Positions 10,371 to 21,577 of a stretch of 64,000 nucleotides of DNA are shown piece after piece; positions within the stretch are counted from its first letter, which is position 1, and each line of letters begins with the position of its first letter. The notes beneath the pieces were generated by a model. That model was not told the DNA's origin, made no database searches, and was given only the letters and a program-made list of their open reading frames with translations. Origin of the DNA: Euryodendron excelsum (Eukaryota; Streptophyta; Magnoliopsida; Ericales; Pentaphylacaceae); contig CM065389.1 of the NCBI GenBank assembly GCA_033060915.1, forward strand, positions 26,668,001 to 26,732,000, written 5' to 3'. The position numbers and the translations under genes were made by a program.

Positions 10371-10760
10371 TCAGAAACCCAATCTACCTTTTAAGAGGAA
10401 ACTTGGAAATCCAATATGCTTTTTCTAAGGAAGCTCGGAGACTGAATTTGCTTTTTTGGAGGAAGCTCGAAAACCCAATATGCTTTTTCAGAGGAAGCTC
10501 TAAAGCCCAATCTACTTTTTCAGAGAAAGCTCAAAAACCCAATTTGCTTTTTTGGAGGAAGCTTTGAAACCTAATCTGCTTTTTTGGAAGTAACTCTGAA
10601 CCCCAATTTGTTTTTTTGGAGGAAACTTGAAAATCTAATCTGCTTTTTCGAAGGGAGCTCTCAAACCCAATCTGCTTTTTCAAAGGAAGCTTGAAAACCC
10701 AATCTGCTTCTTCGAAAGAAGCTCTAAAACCCAATTTGTTTCTTTGGAGGAAGCTTGAAA
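10370..10760. repeat. 32-34-bp minisatellite, about 11 copies
   Basis: Unit GAGGAAGCTCGAAAACCCAA followed by TCTGCTTTTT. Divergent copies run head to tail. The 67-aa open frame across it (10531-10734) is a by-product of the repeat. Confidence 0.8.
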
Positions 10761-11640
10761 ACCCAAGAGTTTTTAAAATAAGGCTTTTTGCGGTAAAAGC
10801 TTGAAAACCCAGAATTTTAAAAGTTAGGCTTTTTGATGCGAAAGCTTGAAAACTCAGAATTTTGAAAGTTAGGCTTTTTTATAAGTTAGACTTTTTTAGG
10901 GCAAAGCTTGAAAACCCAAAATTTTGAAAGTTTGGCTTTTTGAGGCAAAAGATTGACAACCTAGAATTTTGAAAGTTAGGCTTTGAGGCAAAAGCTTGAA
11001 AGCAGAAATTTTGAAAGTTAAGCTTTTTGAGGCGAAAGCTTGAAAACTCATAATTTTTAAAATTGAAGCTTTTGAAGGAAAAAGCTCTAGAAACCCAAGA
11101 AGATGTTTTGAAAATGAAGCTTTTGAAGGAGAAAGCTTGGAAAACCCAAAAATTTTTAGAAAGCTAGGCTTTTTTAGGCAAAAGCTAGAAAACTCGAAAT
11201 TTTAAAAATCGAAGTTTTTGAAGAAAAAAACTCAAGAAACCCGAGAAGATGTTTTAAGAATAGAGCTTTTGAAGGAAAAGGCTTGGGAAATCCAAAGATT
11301 TTTAGAAAGCTAGGCTTTTAAGGCGAAAGCTAAAATACTCGAGATCTTTGAAAAACGAAGCTTTTGAAGGAAAAAGCTTAAGAAACCGGCGAAGATGTTT
11401 TGAAAACGGAACCTTTTGAAGGAAACAGCTTTGGAAACCTTTCGAATGGAACTTTTTGAGAAGGAAAGGTTCGAGAAACCTAGAGGTTGATTTTGAAATA
11501 AAAACTTTAAGGGAAAAAGTTAGAAAACCTAGAAATGTGGAAACCAATTGAAGCCTTGAAAGTTTTTGGACTTTTAAAAACTGAATTTTAGATTTAAAAG
11601 AAAGCAAGGGCTTTTATCTTTTAGAATGGATGTTGAGACT
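10760..11640. repeat. Longer degenerate array (about 45-75-bp units)
   Basis: Units built on AAAGCTTGAAAACCCAGAAT and TTTTGAAAGTTAGGC. Appears to derive from the preceding array by unit lengthening. No coding signal. Confidence 0.7.
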
Positions 11641-12250
11641 AGAGTTGACACTTTTTGTAAGAAAGGTCTTTGAAAATTTTCTGAACTTGAAAATGATTTT
11701 GACAAGAGCTTTCACTTTTGAAGTTGATTTTGGGGAATCATCAAAGACTGCTCTATGCTTGTAATTCTTCTATCTCAGAGCTTGAAGGGGAGACATTTGC
11801 GGCCTCTTGGATTGAGATTTCTTGAGATTGGAATACTTAGTGTTTGCTTGATTGTCAAGTTCTCCTTTTGCTAGGCACAATGGGATTCTTGTTAACATAT
11901 CTTCTGAGGGGTTGTGTTTTTCTGAAATTGATTGTCTTAAGTTTGTTTATGGAGGGGGTGAGGTTTCTTTTGAAAGGTTTGAGGGATCTAGAAGGTCGAA
12001 CATCTTTGGTGGGTTCTTTTTTGAATGGATCAACTGGTTTGAAATCGAATGAAAGATGTAGGATGGGCCATTACCCCAATTTTGATGATTTGAGAAGGTT
12101 GAATCAGGCTTCCCAAAGTTGATTGGAAAGGTCGAGGGTGGGATGTTACCCCAGTCTTCATTGTTTAAAAAAGGTCGGATTAAACTGTTAAAAGTTTTCA
12201 TAAGAAGTTAGAACGATGTATGTTGTACCCATGGATGGATACACAGATTA
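11641..12250 (+). other. B interior corresponding to the antisense ORF tail of A and H
   Basis: From about 12060 the DNA matches 22510-22560 (GGTCGAGGGTGGG...TTGCCCCA). The part before it (11844-12060) has short open frames but no recognisable domain; similarity to the H antisense ORF is weak. No gene is claimed. Confidence 0.4.
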
Positions 12251-12259
12251 GGCAAGAAT

Positions 12260-12650
12260 ATGAATGTGTGGGCTTATATAGGGATTTAAATGAATGCATG
12301 TCATACTTTTTGATGAATGCACAGGCTTATGTAGGAATAGAATTGAATGCATGTCATAACCTTTTATAAATGCATAGAGATGGGATTTTGGATGCATGTC
12401 ATACTTTTTGATAAATGCATGAACAAATATAGTTTGTGCAGGAATTGAAATGGATGCATATCACGCAGGTTGATACCGATATGGAAATGAGTGCACAGGT
12501 TTAATACATGGAATAGATTTTAATGCATGTAATACTTTTTTATGAATGCACAAGTTTATACATGAATGGAATTAAATGCATGTCATACTTTTTGATGAAT
12601 GCACATGTTTTATAATGGATGAAAATGAATGCATGCTCCAAGGTTGCCCC
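12260..12650. repeat. GCATGTCATACTTTTTGATG repeats, 50-65-bp units
   Basis: Five to six degenerate units alternating ATGAATGCACAGG and GAATGCATGTCATAC. The same array is at 22760-23050 in H. Confidence 0.7.
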
Positions 12651-12659
12651 AGGATTCAG

Positions 12660-14030
12660 GTTCAATTACGAGCATTATATCTCAAGATTAGGTAGTATTT
12701 TGAACTTCTATTCTTCTTTTAGGATTCCCTTTTTTGGGTTGTAACCCTTTCCTTGTCAGGATGTGATAGCACTTGCACCATTCTCGGAGATTCGATCCAT
12801 TGGCCCATTTTCCCCCTCTCTCTTTTGTTGGAAAGGAAAACTTCTCTAAGTGGAACTCTCGAGTGAGAGCCAATTTTGCCTTTTTCAAAACAACCTGTAG
12901 CTTTTTTCCTCAATCAGAGAAGACTTGACTTAAGACCGTAATATAGGCCGAGTTTAAGGGTTGTAAGAAATGAAGGGATACATAGGCCCAAATCTTTAAA
13001 TTCAACGGGGGTTGCATGAACCAGAACCACCGTTTGCAACAAATGAATTTTGCCCCTATATTTACCATTTTTTTCTTAGATGTTGTTTCTTTGTTCAAGC
13101 TATTTAAACTAAGCAATTTTTCTTGATCTGAGAGGACTTTAATTTGGACTGTAATGTGGGCTAGGTGATAGGGTATTTGAAAGGGAGGATAAAGTCTCAA
13201 AACCTATTATATTTGTTAGGCTCCTAAAGACCCATGATCACCTTTGACAAGTGGCTCTTACCCTTGTCATTCCCCTGGACTTTTCTCTTTGTCGGGAAGT
13301 CCGTTTCTATTTTGTCCTTCTTTTGTCATCTTGTATGATTCTGTATTCTCTTTGAAAGTCATCATTGTGTTTGGAAATTGTCACTGTTTTTGGAAATCAT
13401 CATTCTTTTTTTTGTTTTTGTTTTTTTTTTGTTTTTTGAAAATCTTGCTCTTATGCAGACTCCTAGATATGTCGTCAATACTGCATCCTCTTGGAAATCA
13501 TCATTCATTTATTATGCGCTTTCTTGGAAATCACCATTCATTCATCACACGCTTAATTGGAAATCACCATTTGTTCACTACATGTTCTCTTGTAGAGTAC
13601 TATTCGCTACACGCGTTTTTAGAGATCGTCACGTATTCACGACTTTGCCTTTACTTAGTGTAGGCGGTGATCATTAGGTTGACTAAATGATGGGAATGTG
13701 ACCGGCTCAAGTGGGCCTTGCAAGGGTTATATTTAGCTGTATAGTAAAGGAAAAGGGGGTCTCTTTTCATTTTAAGTGGAATTACTTAGGCTATAAAGCT
13801 CTTTCAAAATTTTAGCAACACCTTAAAAATGGTAAATGTTAGTTTCACAGATTCATTCCTTGCATGCATTTACCCTAGTGTGGAGGTGGCTCCCAATTTA
13901 GGTTTCTGAATGAAAACTATTTGCGATGCTATTGGACTCACCAAAAGATTACATTCTGTTTGGGAAAATGAAATGATGGCTCCCCTTCATTTTGAGAGTT
14001 TAGCTACTTGCTGCTTTGCTAGGACATCCT
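12660..14030. repeat. B interior with two degenerate repeat families of about 210 bp
   Basis: The motif TCAGAGAGGACTTTAATTTG then GGACTGTAATGTGGGCTAGG occurs near 12911 and 13119. A second motif (GGCTCAAGTGGGCCTTGCAA with AAGGAAATGA-like tails) occurs near 13700 and 13910. Both match the H and E interiors. A low-complexity T/TTTTTG stretch lies at 13400-13440. No gene seen. Confidence 0.6.
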
Positions 14031-15215
14031 TCAGGGGTTACTCGGATTTCAACGAGCTACATAGCTGAGTGTCAGCTCTCACCCCTCAGTATTTCCCCTC
14101 TCTCTGTACTTTATATTTCTCTCTCCCCTCTTTTTGAAGTCAGACATTGTTTCTGCTGAAAGCGGTGCTTTGCGCTATCCCATCCTCCAAGTCAGGGTAA
14201 AACATTTTGAAGGGAAAATTCTAGAAGAAGAAGACATCATTTATGACATGCCATGAGACAACAATATAAATATGAAAATTTTGGATCCTTTTCATTTATA
14301 TGATGTTATTTTCCTGCTTAAATTCGAATTGAAAATTGAAAGACAAGTTTGAAAGAAATCCTCATTTTCTGGAATAAACCCCTCCGACTGGTTTTGGAAT
14401 TATACTGGCATCCTTCACACTCCATTTTCCATGTGTGTCATCTGATTGAACAGGGATGGCTTCAGGAGTTTGAGGTCTGGTAGAGTGGTAACATGGTGTC
14501 GGAGTTATGCCTTTGCATGAATTACGAATTGGGTGGGGTGATGGAGGGATTCTATTGGTTTGACTGTGCTCTTAGACTTAGAAAAAGAAAAATAAAATGC
14601 AGTTAGCATGCGGAGTTGAAGATTTTATGCCATGCATATCCTATGGAGTTGCAGTTAGCATGATATTGAGTCCATTTGGATGTGGAGTTTTGCCCTTGTG
14701 TGCAATACAATACCTCTTCAGCATGGGCTGGTTGATGCGTCTTTATTTTAGCAATCCCGCCTCCATGGATGGAGAGAGATTTAGGCCTCTCTTCAGATAT
14801 GGTTTTATGCATGCCATGAATCCTTAGGGTTATGTGAACCCTGTAGAGTTTAGATAGGCTTCTTTTAGCAGGAGATTGGATTTGGTCCTTTTTCTCTCTA
14901 CAGTTAATTGAATGCATGAAAATGCAATAACTTGAGTTTTTTGATACTTTTGACTTGGAATGGATATGACACATGAACAGAATAATAAATACATGGGCAG
15001 CATAATGGCAATGAATAGGCAATTTAGAAGATCTCCTTTTTTATTGTTACTTCATCCTTTTATTTTCTTGACTTTTTTAGGTAAGGGAGAAGACAATGAG
15101 AATGTAAAAAGAAAAATAAAAAGGAGAAGTTAGTGCCTTTGGATTGAAATTTTTTATGCAATGCATGCTCTAGGGTTTCCCTACTTTGAGAGGGGGACTA
15201 AGCATGATGTGTTGG
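14031..15215. other. B interior, 5' untranslated side, no gene
   Basis: Aligns with about 24830-26165 of H. TATGCAATGCATG(T/C)... blocks at about 14625 and 15155 are part of a 0.55-0.8-kb duplication also present in H. The H target site GTTGG ends this part at 15215. Confidence 0.55.
15211..15215. repeat. Target-site duplication of H, left copy (GTTGG)
   Basis: GTTGG precedes TGTCGCGCCC here and follows GTGCTTACA at 32558-32562. Confidence 0.9.
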
Positions 15216-15366
15216 TGTCGCGCCCAGATTTTTCGCACTCGAGGAATACTCACCCAAGCGGGAAAAATGTTGTACTCTCTCGTTAGAACTCACACTCCTA
15301 GAAGAATGAGTGCGACTAGGTTTGAATTGAAAATTGATTTGAATGAAGGGCTTTTGAAAAAGATTC

Positions 15367-15376
15367 GGAGTCGCCA
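15367..15376 (-). promoter_or_regulatory. PBS-like site inside the LTR
   Basis: GGAGTCGCCA on + equals TGGCGACTCC, the first 10 nt of the PBS, 151-160 bp inside the LTR 3' end. The other H LTR has it at 27684-27693, and type 2 LTRs have it at about 34072 and 39362. Confidence 0.6.
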
Positions 15377-15954
15377 CCTAACTTGATTAAGGTGAGTTAG
15401 GTCACCTAAAAACTAAGAATAATCCAAAGACTACACTTAGGGTTTTTGGAAAACAATTTTGAAAATATCACCTCAAGAGAGGGTTTTTAGGAAAACAGGT
15501 TGTTTGGCAACCTTTGGAAAAACATTTAGCCCTTTTTAGAAAAATAACTCCGTTTGGTCTTTGAAATTAGTGATCTAGGTTCGGAGGTTGGTTACGTGTA
15601 GGGAAGACGCACTAAGCTATCACCCTACCCCGCCCTTTCGGTACCTACATGTCAATTTATCCTAGATTTACCTATGAAAGTCTTTAACTAACTAATGGTT
15701 CAATCCTACCCACTTTAGAAAAACAATGTTTGAATAGAAACTAACATGATGCATGGTATGCAAGTGTAAGGAAAGAGACTTGAAAAATAGATTTGAAAAG
15801 AGATTTGAAGAGATAGAATTGAAACTGAAAAGTTTGAAAATTTGGAAGTAGAAATTTGGAAATAGAAAGTTTGAAAGTAGATGGGAATTTGAGATTTGAA
15901 AAGATTTTGAAAACCGCACCCATGAGGGTAGAATTGAAAGTTTGAAAAGTATTG

Positions 15955-16020
15955 TGACCGCACCTATGAAGGTTGCCTACGTATCCCTTTGGAGGAATCA
16001 GGTCAGTCGTGGTTCGGTCC
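15955..16020 (-). promoter_or_regulatory. Conserved CCAAA-hairpin block (H 3' LTR)
   Basis: Sense reading GATTCCTCCAAAGGGATACG: stem TCCT/GGGA with one G-U pair around CCAAA, then TAGGCAACC. Equivalent to 6085-6153. Confidence 0.55.
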
Positions 16021-18519
16021 GGAGTCTGATTGAAAACAGAAGGTTTGATTTGAAAAGAGATTGAATTGGAAGAAAGAGATTGAATTGAAAATTGGATTTG
16101 ATTTGAGATTAGAAGAGAAGATTAGAAATTGGAATTGAGAAGATTGGACTTGCTTTGGAAAGATTGATTTTGGAAAGACTTGGTTTTGAAAAGATGGAGG
16201 TTTAGGAAACCTAGACTTAGGAAAGATAGGAGACCTAGGAAAGACTTGAGATTAAGAAAGATTGGATTGGAATGTTGGATTTGGAAGATTTGGAAAGATT
16301 CGGAAACTTGGAATTTAGGAAAGATTTAGATTAGGAAAGTGTCATTTTTGGAAAGTTTTGAAATTAAGAAGGTTTTGAATTAGGAAAGTTTTAGGTTTAG
16401 GAAAGTTTTCACTTTAGGAAAGTTTTGAAATGGGAAAGTATTGAATTTAGAAATGTTTTGAATTAGGAAAAGTTGAGTTTGAGAAAGGCTTAGAATTTGG
16501 AAAGTTTCAAGTTAAGAAAGTTTTGAACTTTGGAATGTTTGAAAAAGGGAAGTTTTGAATTTGGAAAGTTTTGAGTTTAGAAAAGCCTTAGATTTAGAAA
16601 GATTTTGAAGTTTTGGAAAGTTTAGAATTTAAAAAGTTTGGAAGTTTAGAAAGATTTAACTTAAGAAAGTTTCAAACTTAGAAAGTTTTGATTTTAGAAA
16701 GATTTGAAATTTAGAAAGTTTAGGATTTAGAAAGTTTTAGAGTTTGAATTTTAGAAAGTCTTGAAATTAGGAAAGGCTTGAATTTAGGAAAGGTTTTGAA
16801 AACTTGAATTTGGAAAGTTAAGATTTAGAAAGGGAGTTAAATTAGGAAAGGGTTGAATTCTAGAATTTTAGAAAAGATTTTTATGTTCAAGTTTTGGAAA
16901 CTTAAGGTTTAGGAAAGTGAAAGTTTAGGAAGGATTTGAATTAAGAAAGGTTTGGATTAGGAAGGGATTGGATTTGGTTTCTAAAAGCAAAGGTTTGATT
17001 TTGTTTCCAAAAATGGAGGATTGGATTTGGTTTCCTAAAGGGAAGATAGGATTTGGCAAGGATTTGGAAAGGGAGATTCTAGAAACCCTAGGTTTGGAAA
17101 ATTATAGTTTCGACGTAGAAAATAGGTTTTGGAAACATGTATAGTTTGGATGTGAAAACAAGAGATTTTGGAAACCTAGGTTTAGGGCAAAGTTTAAAAA
17201 TCATGTTTTTGGAAAGAAAATTAGGGTTTCCTAATGGTTAGCTCTAGGGCTTGACTTGGGCTCTAAGGAAAGAGTTTTTGGAAAGTGCATTTTTGGAAAC
17301 GAAGGAGTTTTTGGAAAGTGTGTTTTTGGAAACATAGATTTTGGGAGAAAAAATCGTAGAGGTGAGTTTCCTAAAAAGGAAGATTTTTGGAGAGAGAGTT
17401 TTTTAGAAAGGTTTTTGGAGAAAGGTTTTAGGAAGGTGAATCTAGGGAGTGTTTTTAGAAAGTGAATTTTGAGGAAAAGATTTTGGAGAGGAGTTGAAAA
17501 AGAGAGTTTTGAAAAATAGATTTTGGAAGGGAGTTTTTGAAAATAATTTTGAAGAGGAGAGTTTTAGAAAAGTATGTTGAAAAAGAGATTTTTAGGAACA
17601 GATTTTTGAAGAGAGAGTTTTTTGGAAAGTATGAAAACGTCTCACTTTCCTAAAGCGATTCTAGCCATAAGAGGGCTAGAACCACTTTACGAAAGTGGTT
17701 TTGGAAAACAATAAGATTTGAAAATATAGACCAAAAAGGTCACTTTTAATGTAAAACTTTTCGTAAAGCAACCCTAGCCATGGAAAGGCTAGAATCACTC
17801 TAGAATTGTGGTTTTGAAAACAAGTTTTTGAAAAAGAGATTTTGATGCAATTTTGAAAATAAGTTTGAAAACGATTTTGAAAACGAGTTTGAAAACAAAT
17901 TTTGGAAGATGCAAGACTATGATACGCACAATACAATTTGGGGTCGTGAACATACAAGGCTAAGGCTTCACCACACAATCAAGGGGGCCGGACCCACGTG
18001 GTCTTTGGTTAGACTAGAAGAAAGCCCCCGACACGGTGACTCTCCAATAGCCCAATCCTACAAATGGACCGGGAATCCCCTTGTTTCAAGCATGCAAAGA
18101 AAGGGGGGGAAAGAGATGGGGGATTAAAATAGAGAAAGCCCAAGTGGGTTAGGAGAGAGAAGAGAGAGGGGGGAAGTGCGAAAATTTACATAGAAAGCCT
18201 ACCGTATGTCTTCTTTATTTTGCGCGCCTTGCTTGTCTTCAATCTTCGGGGTTCATCTTGATCTTCTTCTTCAACCTTCAAGGATTGTCTTCAAGCTTTA
18301 GATGGCAGCTCTTCAAGTCTTCAAAGGATGGTTGAAGGCTAGTGTACGAGTGTATGGGGGAGTGTATAAGTGTATAGGAGACTAGGGTTTGTATAGGGTG
18401 GCTAGGGTTTGGAAAGCCTAGGAAAGCTAGGGTTTTTGGAGGTGCTCGAGCTCTGTATATCGAATTATATGATTTTTAGGTTGAGTTTTCGGATCCATTC
18501 CACGTTGAATGAGGCTTTG

Positions 18520-18527
18520 TATTTATA
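18520..18527 (-). promoter_or_regulatory. TATA box of the H 3' LTR
   Basis: TATTTATA on +, TATAAATA on minus, at the same place as 3642 in A. Confidence 0.7.
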
Positions 18528-18544
18528 GAAGTTGGACAAACCTT

Positions 18545-18640
18545 GCGCCTGTTGCAGTGGCGCCAGGGCAAAATTGCTCTTAGCGCCACTAGGAGTGGCG
18601 CTAGGCCAATTCTTGGCTTGGAGCCACTAGTAGTGGCGCT
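18545..18640 (-). promoter_or_regulatory. GGCGCC palindrome cluster upstream of TATA (H 3' LTR)
   Basis: Contains a 21-nt palindrome at 18582-18602 with perfect 9-bp arms AGCGCCACT / AGTGGCGCT around AGG, plus half sites CAGTGGCGCC and CACTAGTAGTGG. Confidence 0.7.
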
Positions 18641-19599
18641 AGCCACTTAGGAAACTTTATAAGCCGGCAAGCAACGTATCTTTGACTAGATTTGGGCGCC
18701 TGTACTAGTGACTACTATGCAACTTTTAGCATGGCTTCACTAGGAGTGACTCCGGAAAGTCCGGGAATGATTTGGAGGAGTCGGGAATGACCCGGAAGGC
18801 TAGAAAGGAGCAGGAACACTTAAGATAGTATCCTGGAGGTATTTGACTTGAAAAACGAGGACAAAAAGTGTCGGAAAGGTTAACCGGGCCCTTAGGGGCA
18901 AAACGGTCAATCGGACTAGGAAGTGGCCGGGGCAAACTCGGATTGTCCCGGAAGAAGACTTGGGATCTGGAAACATTATTCAGAATGTTCCCGGAGGTTT
19001 CCGGTTTGATTCCCAGAGCCGGTGTGGTCGGAAAAGGAGACCGGCCCACCAGGGGCAAAACGGTCATTTTGTACCGGGTCTGCCGGAACTGACTCGGAAT
19101 GGTCCGGAAAGGTAAAGGAAGGTTGAGAACACTATAAAAAGTATTCTCGGGACATTACCAGTTTGATAGCCAGAGCCGGTGTGGTTGAAGAAGGAGACCG
19201 GCCCTCCAGGGGCAAAATAGTCATTTTGTACCGGGTTGGCCGGAACTGACTCGGAATGATCCGAAAAGGTAAAGGAAGGTTGAGAATACTATAAAAAGTA
19301 TTCTCGGGACATTACCAGTTTGATACCCAGAGCCGGTGTGGTTCCCGGGGCCTTCGGATGCCTAGAGGCAAAATGGTCATCTTGACTAGAAAGTCTCGGA
19401 AAAGGTCCAAAGGACAGTTTGGTCATTTTTCACCAAAGTGGGTTAACAAACACTGGTGTTGACCTGGGTTTTGAGTGTTTCCGCCACTCTAACGGCGGTC
19501 GTCGTGATACAAGGGTTTGTTGCCAATTCCCTATATCGACCTATTTGTGAGTATTTCCGCTACTCTAACGGTTTTGTGAGTAGTTTCGCTACTCGGACC

Positions 19600-20085
19600 G
19601 TCTCGAGGAATAAACTGTCTCGAGAGAGGGATTGGAAAGGGGACTTATCGTCTCCGAAGAGACGTGCCTGGATTGGAACCGTCTCGAGGAATAAACTATC
19701 TCGAGAATGGGATTGGAAAGGGGTCTTACCGTCTCCGAGGAGACGTGCTTGGATTGGAACCGTCTCGAGGAATAAACTGTCTCGAGAGTGGGAATGGAAA
19801 GGGGACTTATTGTCTCCGAAGTGATGTACCTGGATTGGAACCGTCTCGAGGAATAAACTGTCTCGAGAGTGGGATTGGAAAGGGGTCTTACTGTCTCCGA
19901 AGAGACGTGCCTGGATTGGAACCATCTCGAGGAATAAATTGTCTCGAGAGTGGGAATGGAAAGGGGTCTTACCGTCTCCGAAGAGACGTGCCTGGAGTGG
20001 AACCGTCTCGAGCAATAAACTGTCTCGAGAGAGGGATTGGAATCGGAAAGGAAAGGACAATGCCCCCAAGAGCATTTTGGGTATT
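19600..20085. repeat. 81-bp minisatellite, 6 copies (H 3' LTR)
   Basis: TCTCGAGGAATAAACTGTCT recurs at 19601, 19682, 19763, 19844, 19925 and 20006, exactly 81 bp apart. As 81 is a multiple of three, long open frames run through it on both strands; they are not genes. Confidence 0.95.
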
Positions 20086-20239
20086 TTGCCTCTATTTGAG
20101 CCTAGCAGGCCCGTGAAGCGATGGAAAGACGGAATTTGGACCTAGAGAATTGGTTTTGATAGGATTATGCCCACAATGACTTGAAAACAAGTCTGGACGG
20201 AGTGTAGGCTGCCGAGCGGTCAAAAATGGGGTGCTTACA

Positions 20240-20254
20240 GCTGCCCCTCTTTTT
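20240..20254 (-). promoter_or_regulatory. Polypurine tract of H
   Basis: Reverse complement AAAAAGAGGGGCAGC, abutting TGTAAGCACCCC of the 3' LTR. Confidence 0.8.
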
Positions 20255-20281
20255 CTGTCTTTGCTTGTCAAAGACAGAAAA
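20251..20281 (-). promoter_or_regulatory. Perfect 13-bp hairpin next to the PPT (H)
   Basis: Arms 20251-20263 and 20269-20281 (TTTTCTGTCTTTG / CAAAGACAGAAAA), loop of 5 nt. Overlaps the A-run of the PPT. Confidence 0.75.
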
Positions 20282-20689
20282 CGATAAGAGTAAGAGTCCC
20301 ATGTTGACCGCGAGGCAGTCGAAGGGATAGACACTGGAAATCTTTCGACAACGGGGGTCGAAAATGGATAATGGGCCAAAAAGGCCTTCGAAAATGAGTT
20401 TTGGCGGGAAAAAGGGCAAAACTGCCCATAATTTATAACTAGCGCCACTAGCAGTGGCACCTTTGGCAAAAAGGAACTAGCGCCAGGCTTAAAGTTAAAA
20501 CCAGAAAATTTCTACTTCAAACAGCCGCGACACTTTGAAGAAATTTCGCAAATTCGTGAGGCATTGCGAGGAATCCATCTTGAAAATTGAAGGAGCACTC
20601 CTTGGGAACCACGGGTGATTGCTGGAAGGAGTCCCCGTCGCCGGAAAAGTCGCCGGAAAGAGAAGATTTCGCCGGAGAATTTCCAAAAG
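20282..20689 (+). other. Putative 5' UTR exon and promoter of the antisense gene (H)
   Basis: On the + strand, opposite to the element, a GCGCCACTAGCAGTGGCACC palindrome (20442-20461) and a second AGCGCC half site are followed by GAAGGAGCACTCCTTGGGAA and GTCGCCGGAAAAGTCGCCGG, then TTCCAAAAG|GTGAGTTTTC. The CGCCGG-rich stretch ending in a strong donor looks like a plant 5' UTR exon. ATTTATAACT at about 20429 could be a TATA box. E has a similar stretch (54881-55302) with the donor altered to GTGAAT. No transcript evidence is available here. Confidence 0.45.
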
Positions 20690-21577
20690 GTGAGTTTTCA
20701 AATTTTGTTAATTTTGATGTGTAGAATTTCGTTTGAATCATGTGAATAGTGAAAATTATTGTTTTGATATGTTTTGAACACTTTGGTGATGTTGTTTTTG
20801 CATTTTGATGGTTGTTTGATTGAATTTGAATGATTTTTCATGATTATGCGAAGAGGGTTTTCTGCAGGAATAGGAAATTTGTTCCTACAAGCATGGGTAT
20901 TGGGTTTTCTGCCTATGTTTTTGTGCAGTGTGCCTTAGAAAAATGTATTCAACAAACGTATGAAGTTTCGTGATTTTTTGAAAACTCAGTGAATTTTTTA
21001 TTTTTTAAAAAAATAGAAAAATATTTAGAAAATTAGAAAAAATTAGAAAATTCAAGAAATTGATGAAAGTTTTAAACTTTGAAATTTGGAAAAAGATTGG
21101 AATATTTTTTAAAACATTTGAGGTGATTTTGAAAATGTTCGGAAGATGTTTGAAAACCATTGATTTATTTGAAAAATAAAACATGTGTTTTGAAAATTTT
21201 GAAAAATTAAAAAAATGTGCACTGGTGCCATTGTCATGTGATTGTTGCGTTGGAAAGTGTATATTTCGCATTTTGTGTTGATGTCATGGGCATTGTAAGG
21301 GCCATTCTTAAACGTGACTCTGCCGAAATTTTTTAGAAATTAGGAAAAGAGTTGGTTAAAGTTTTAGAAATAAAATCTTTTTTGAAGGAAAAAGGCAAAG
21401 AACCCTTGAGATGTGATTTGAAAATTAGAAAACCAAGATGTGCAAAAATTTTGTTTTTGATTTGTTATTCGAAATCTTTTATTTGTTTTGTTTGTGTTAG
21501 TTGTTTATTTTATTTTACTATTATTTGAATTGCATGTATGGCATGTTAACGTCTCTTACCTTGACTTACCTTTTCAG
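20690..21577 (+). other. Putative intron of the antisense gene (H, 888 bp)
   Basis: Starts GTGAGTTTTC and ends TTACCTTTTCAG|GATGG; AT-rich and T-rich with no ORF. The E counterpart (55303-56185) is 883 bp and aligns along its length. An intron antisense to the genomic RNA would not be removed during retrotransposition, which fits its retention. Confidence 0.5.

Larger units (their letters stand above)
15216..20239 (-). mobile_element. 3' LTR of H (type 1)
   Basis: Bounded by TGTCGCGCCC and GGGGTGCTTACA on +. Contains in order on +: U5-end block, GTAGGG stem block (15585-15655), CCAAA hairpin block (15955-16020), C-poor array (16300-16930), telobox leader (18380-18435), TATA, palindromes and the 81-bp array. 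Confidence 0.92.

Noticed and set aside
13378..13677. F-rich frame suggesting a membrane protein
   Set aside because: Caused by T-rich low-complexity DNA; the CATCATTC / GGAAATCACCATT repeats show it is a repeat tract.
14603..15022. 139-codon minus-strand frame in the B interior (and 25610-26080 in H)
   Set aside because: Lies in the duplicated UTR segment, no recognisable domain, and the two copies do not share a peptide well enough to support coding.
19456..20145. Open frames of 120-170 codons with 27-residue repeats on both strands (also 31789-32497, 51527-52009, 62693-63112)
   Set aside because: They follow from an 81-bp (27-codon) tandem repeat without stops; open on both strands, no start context and no domain. 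Not genes.
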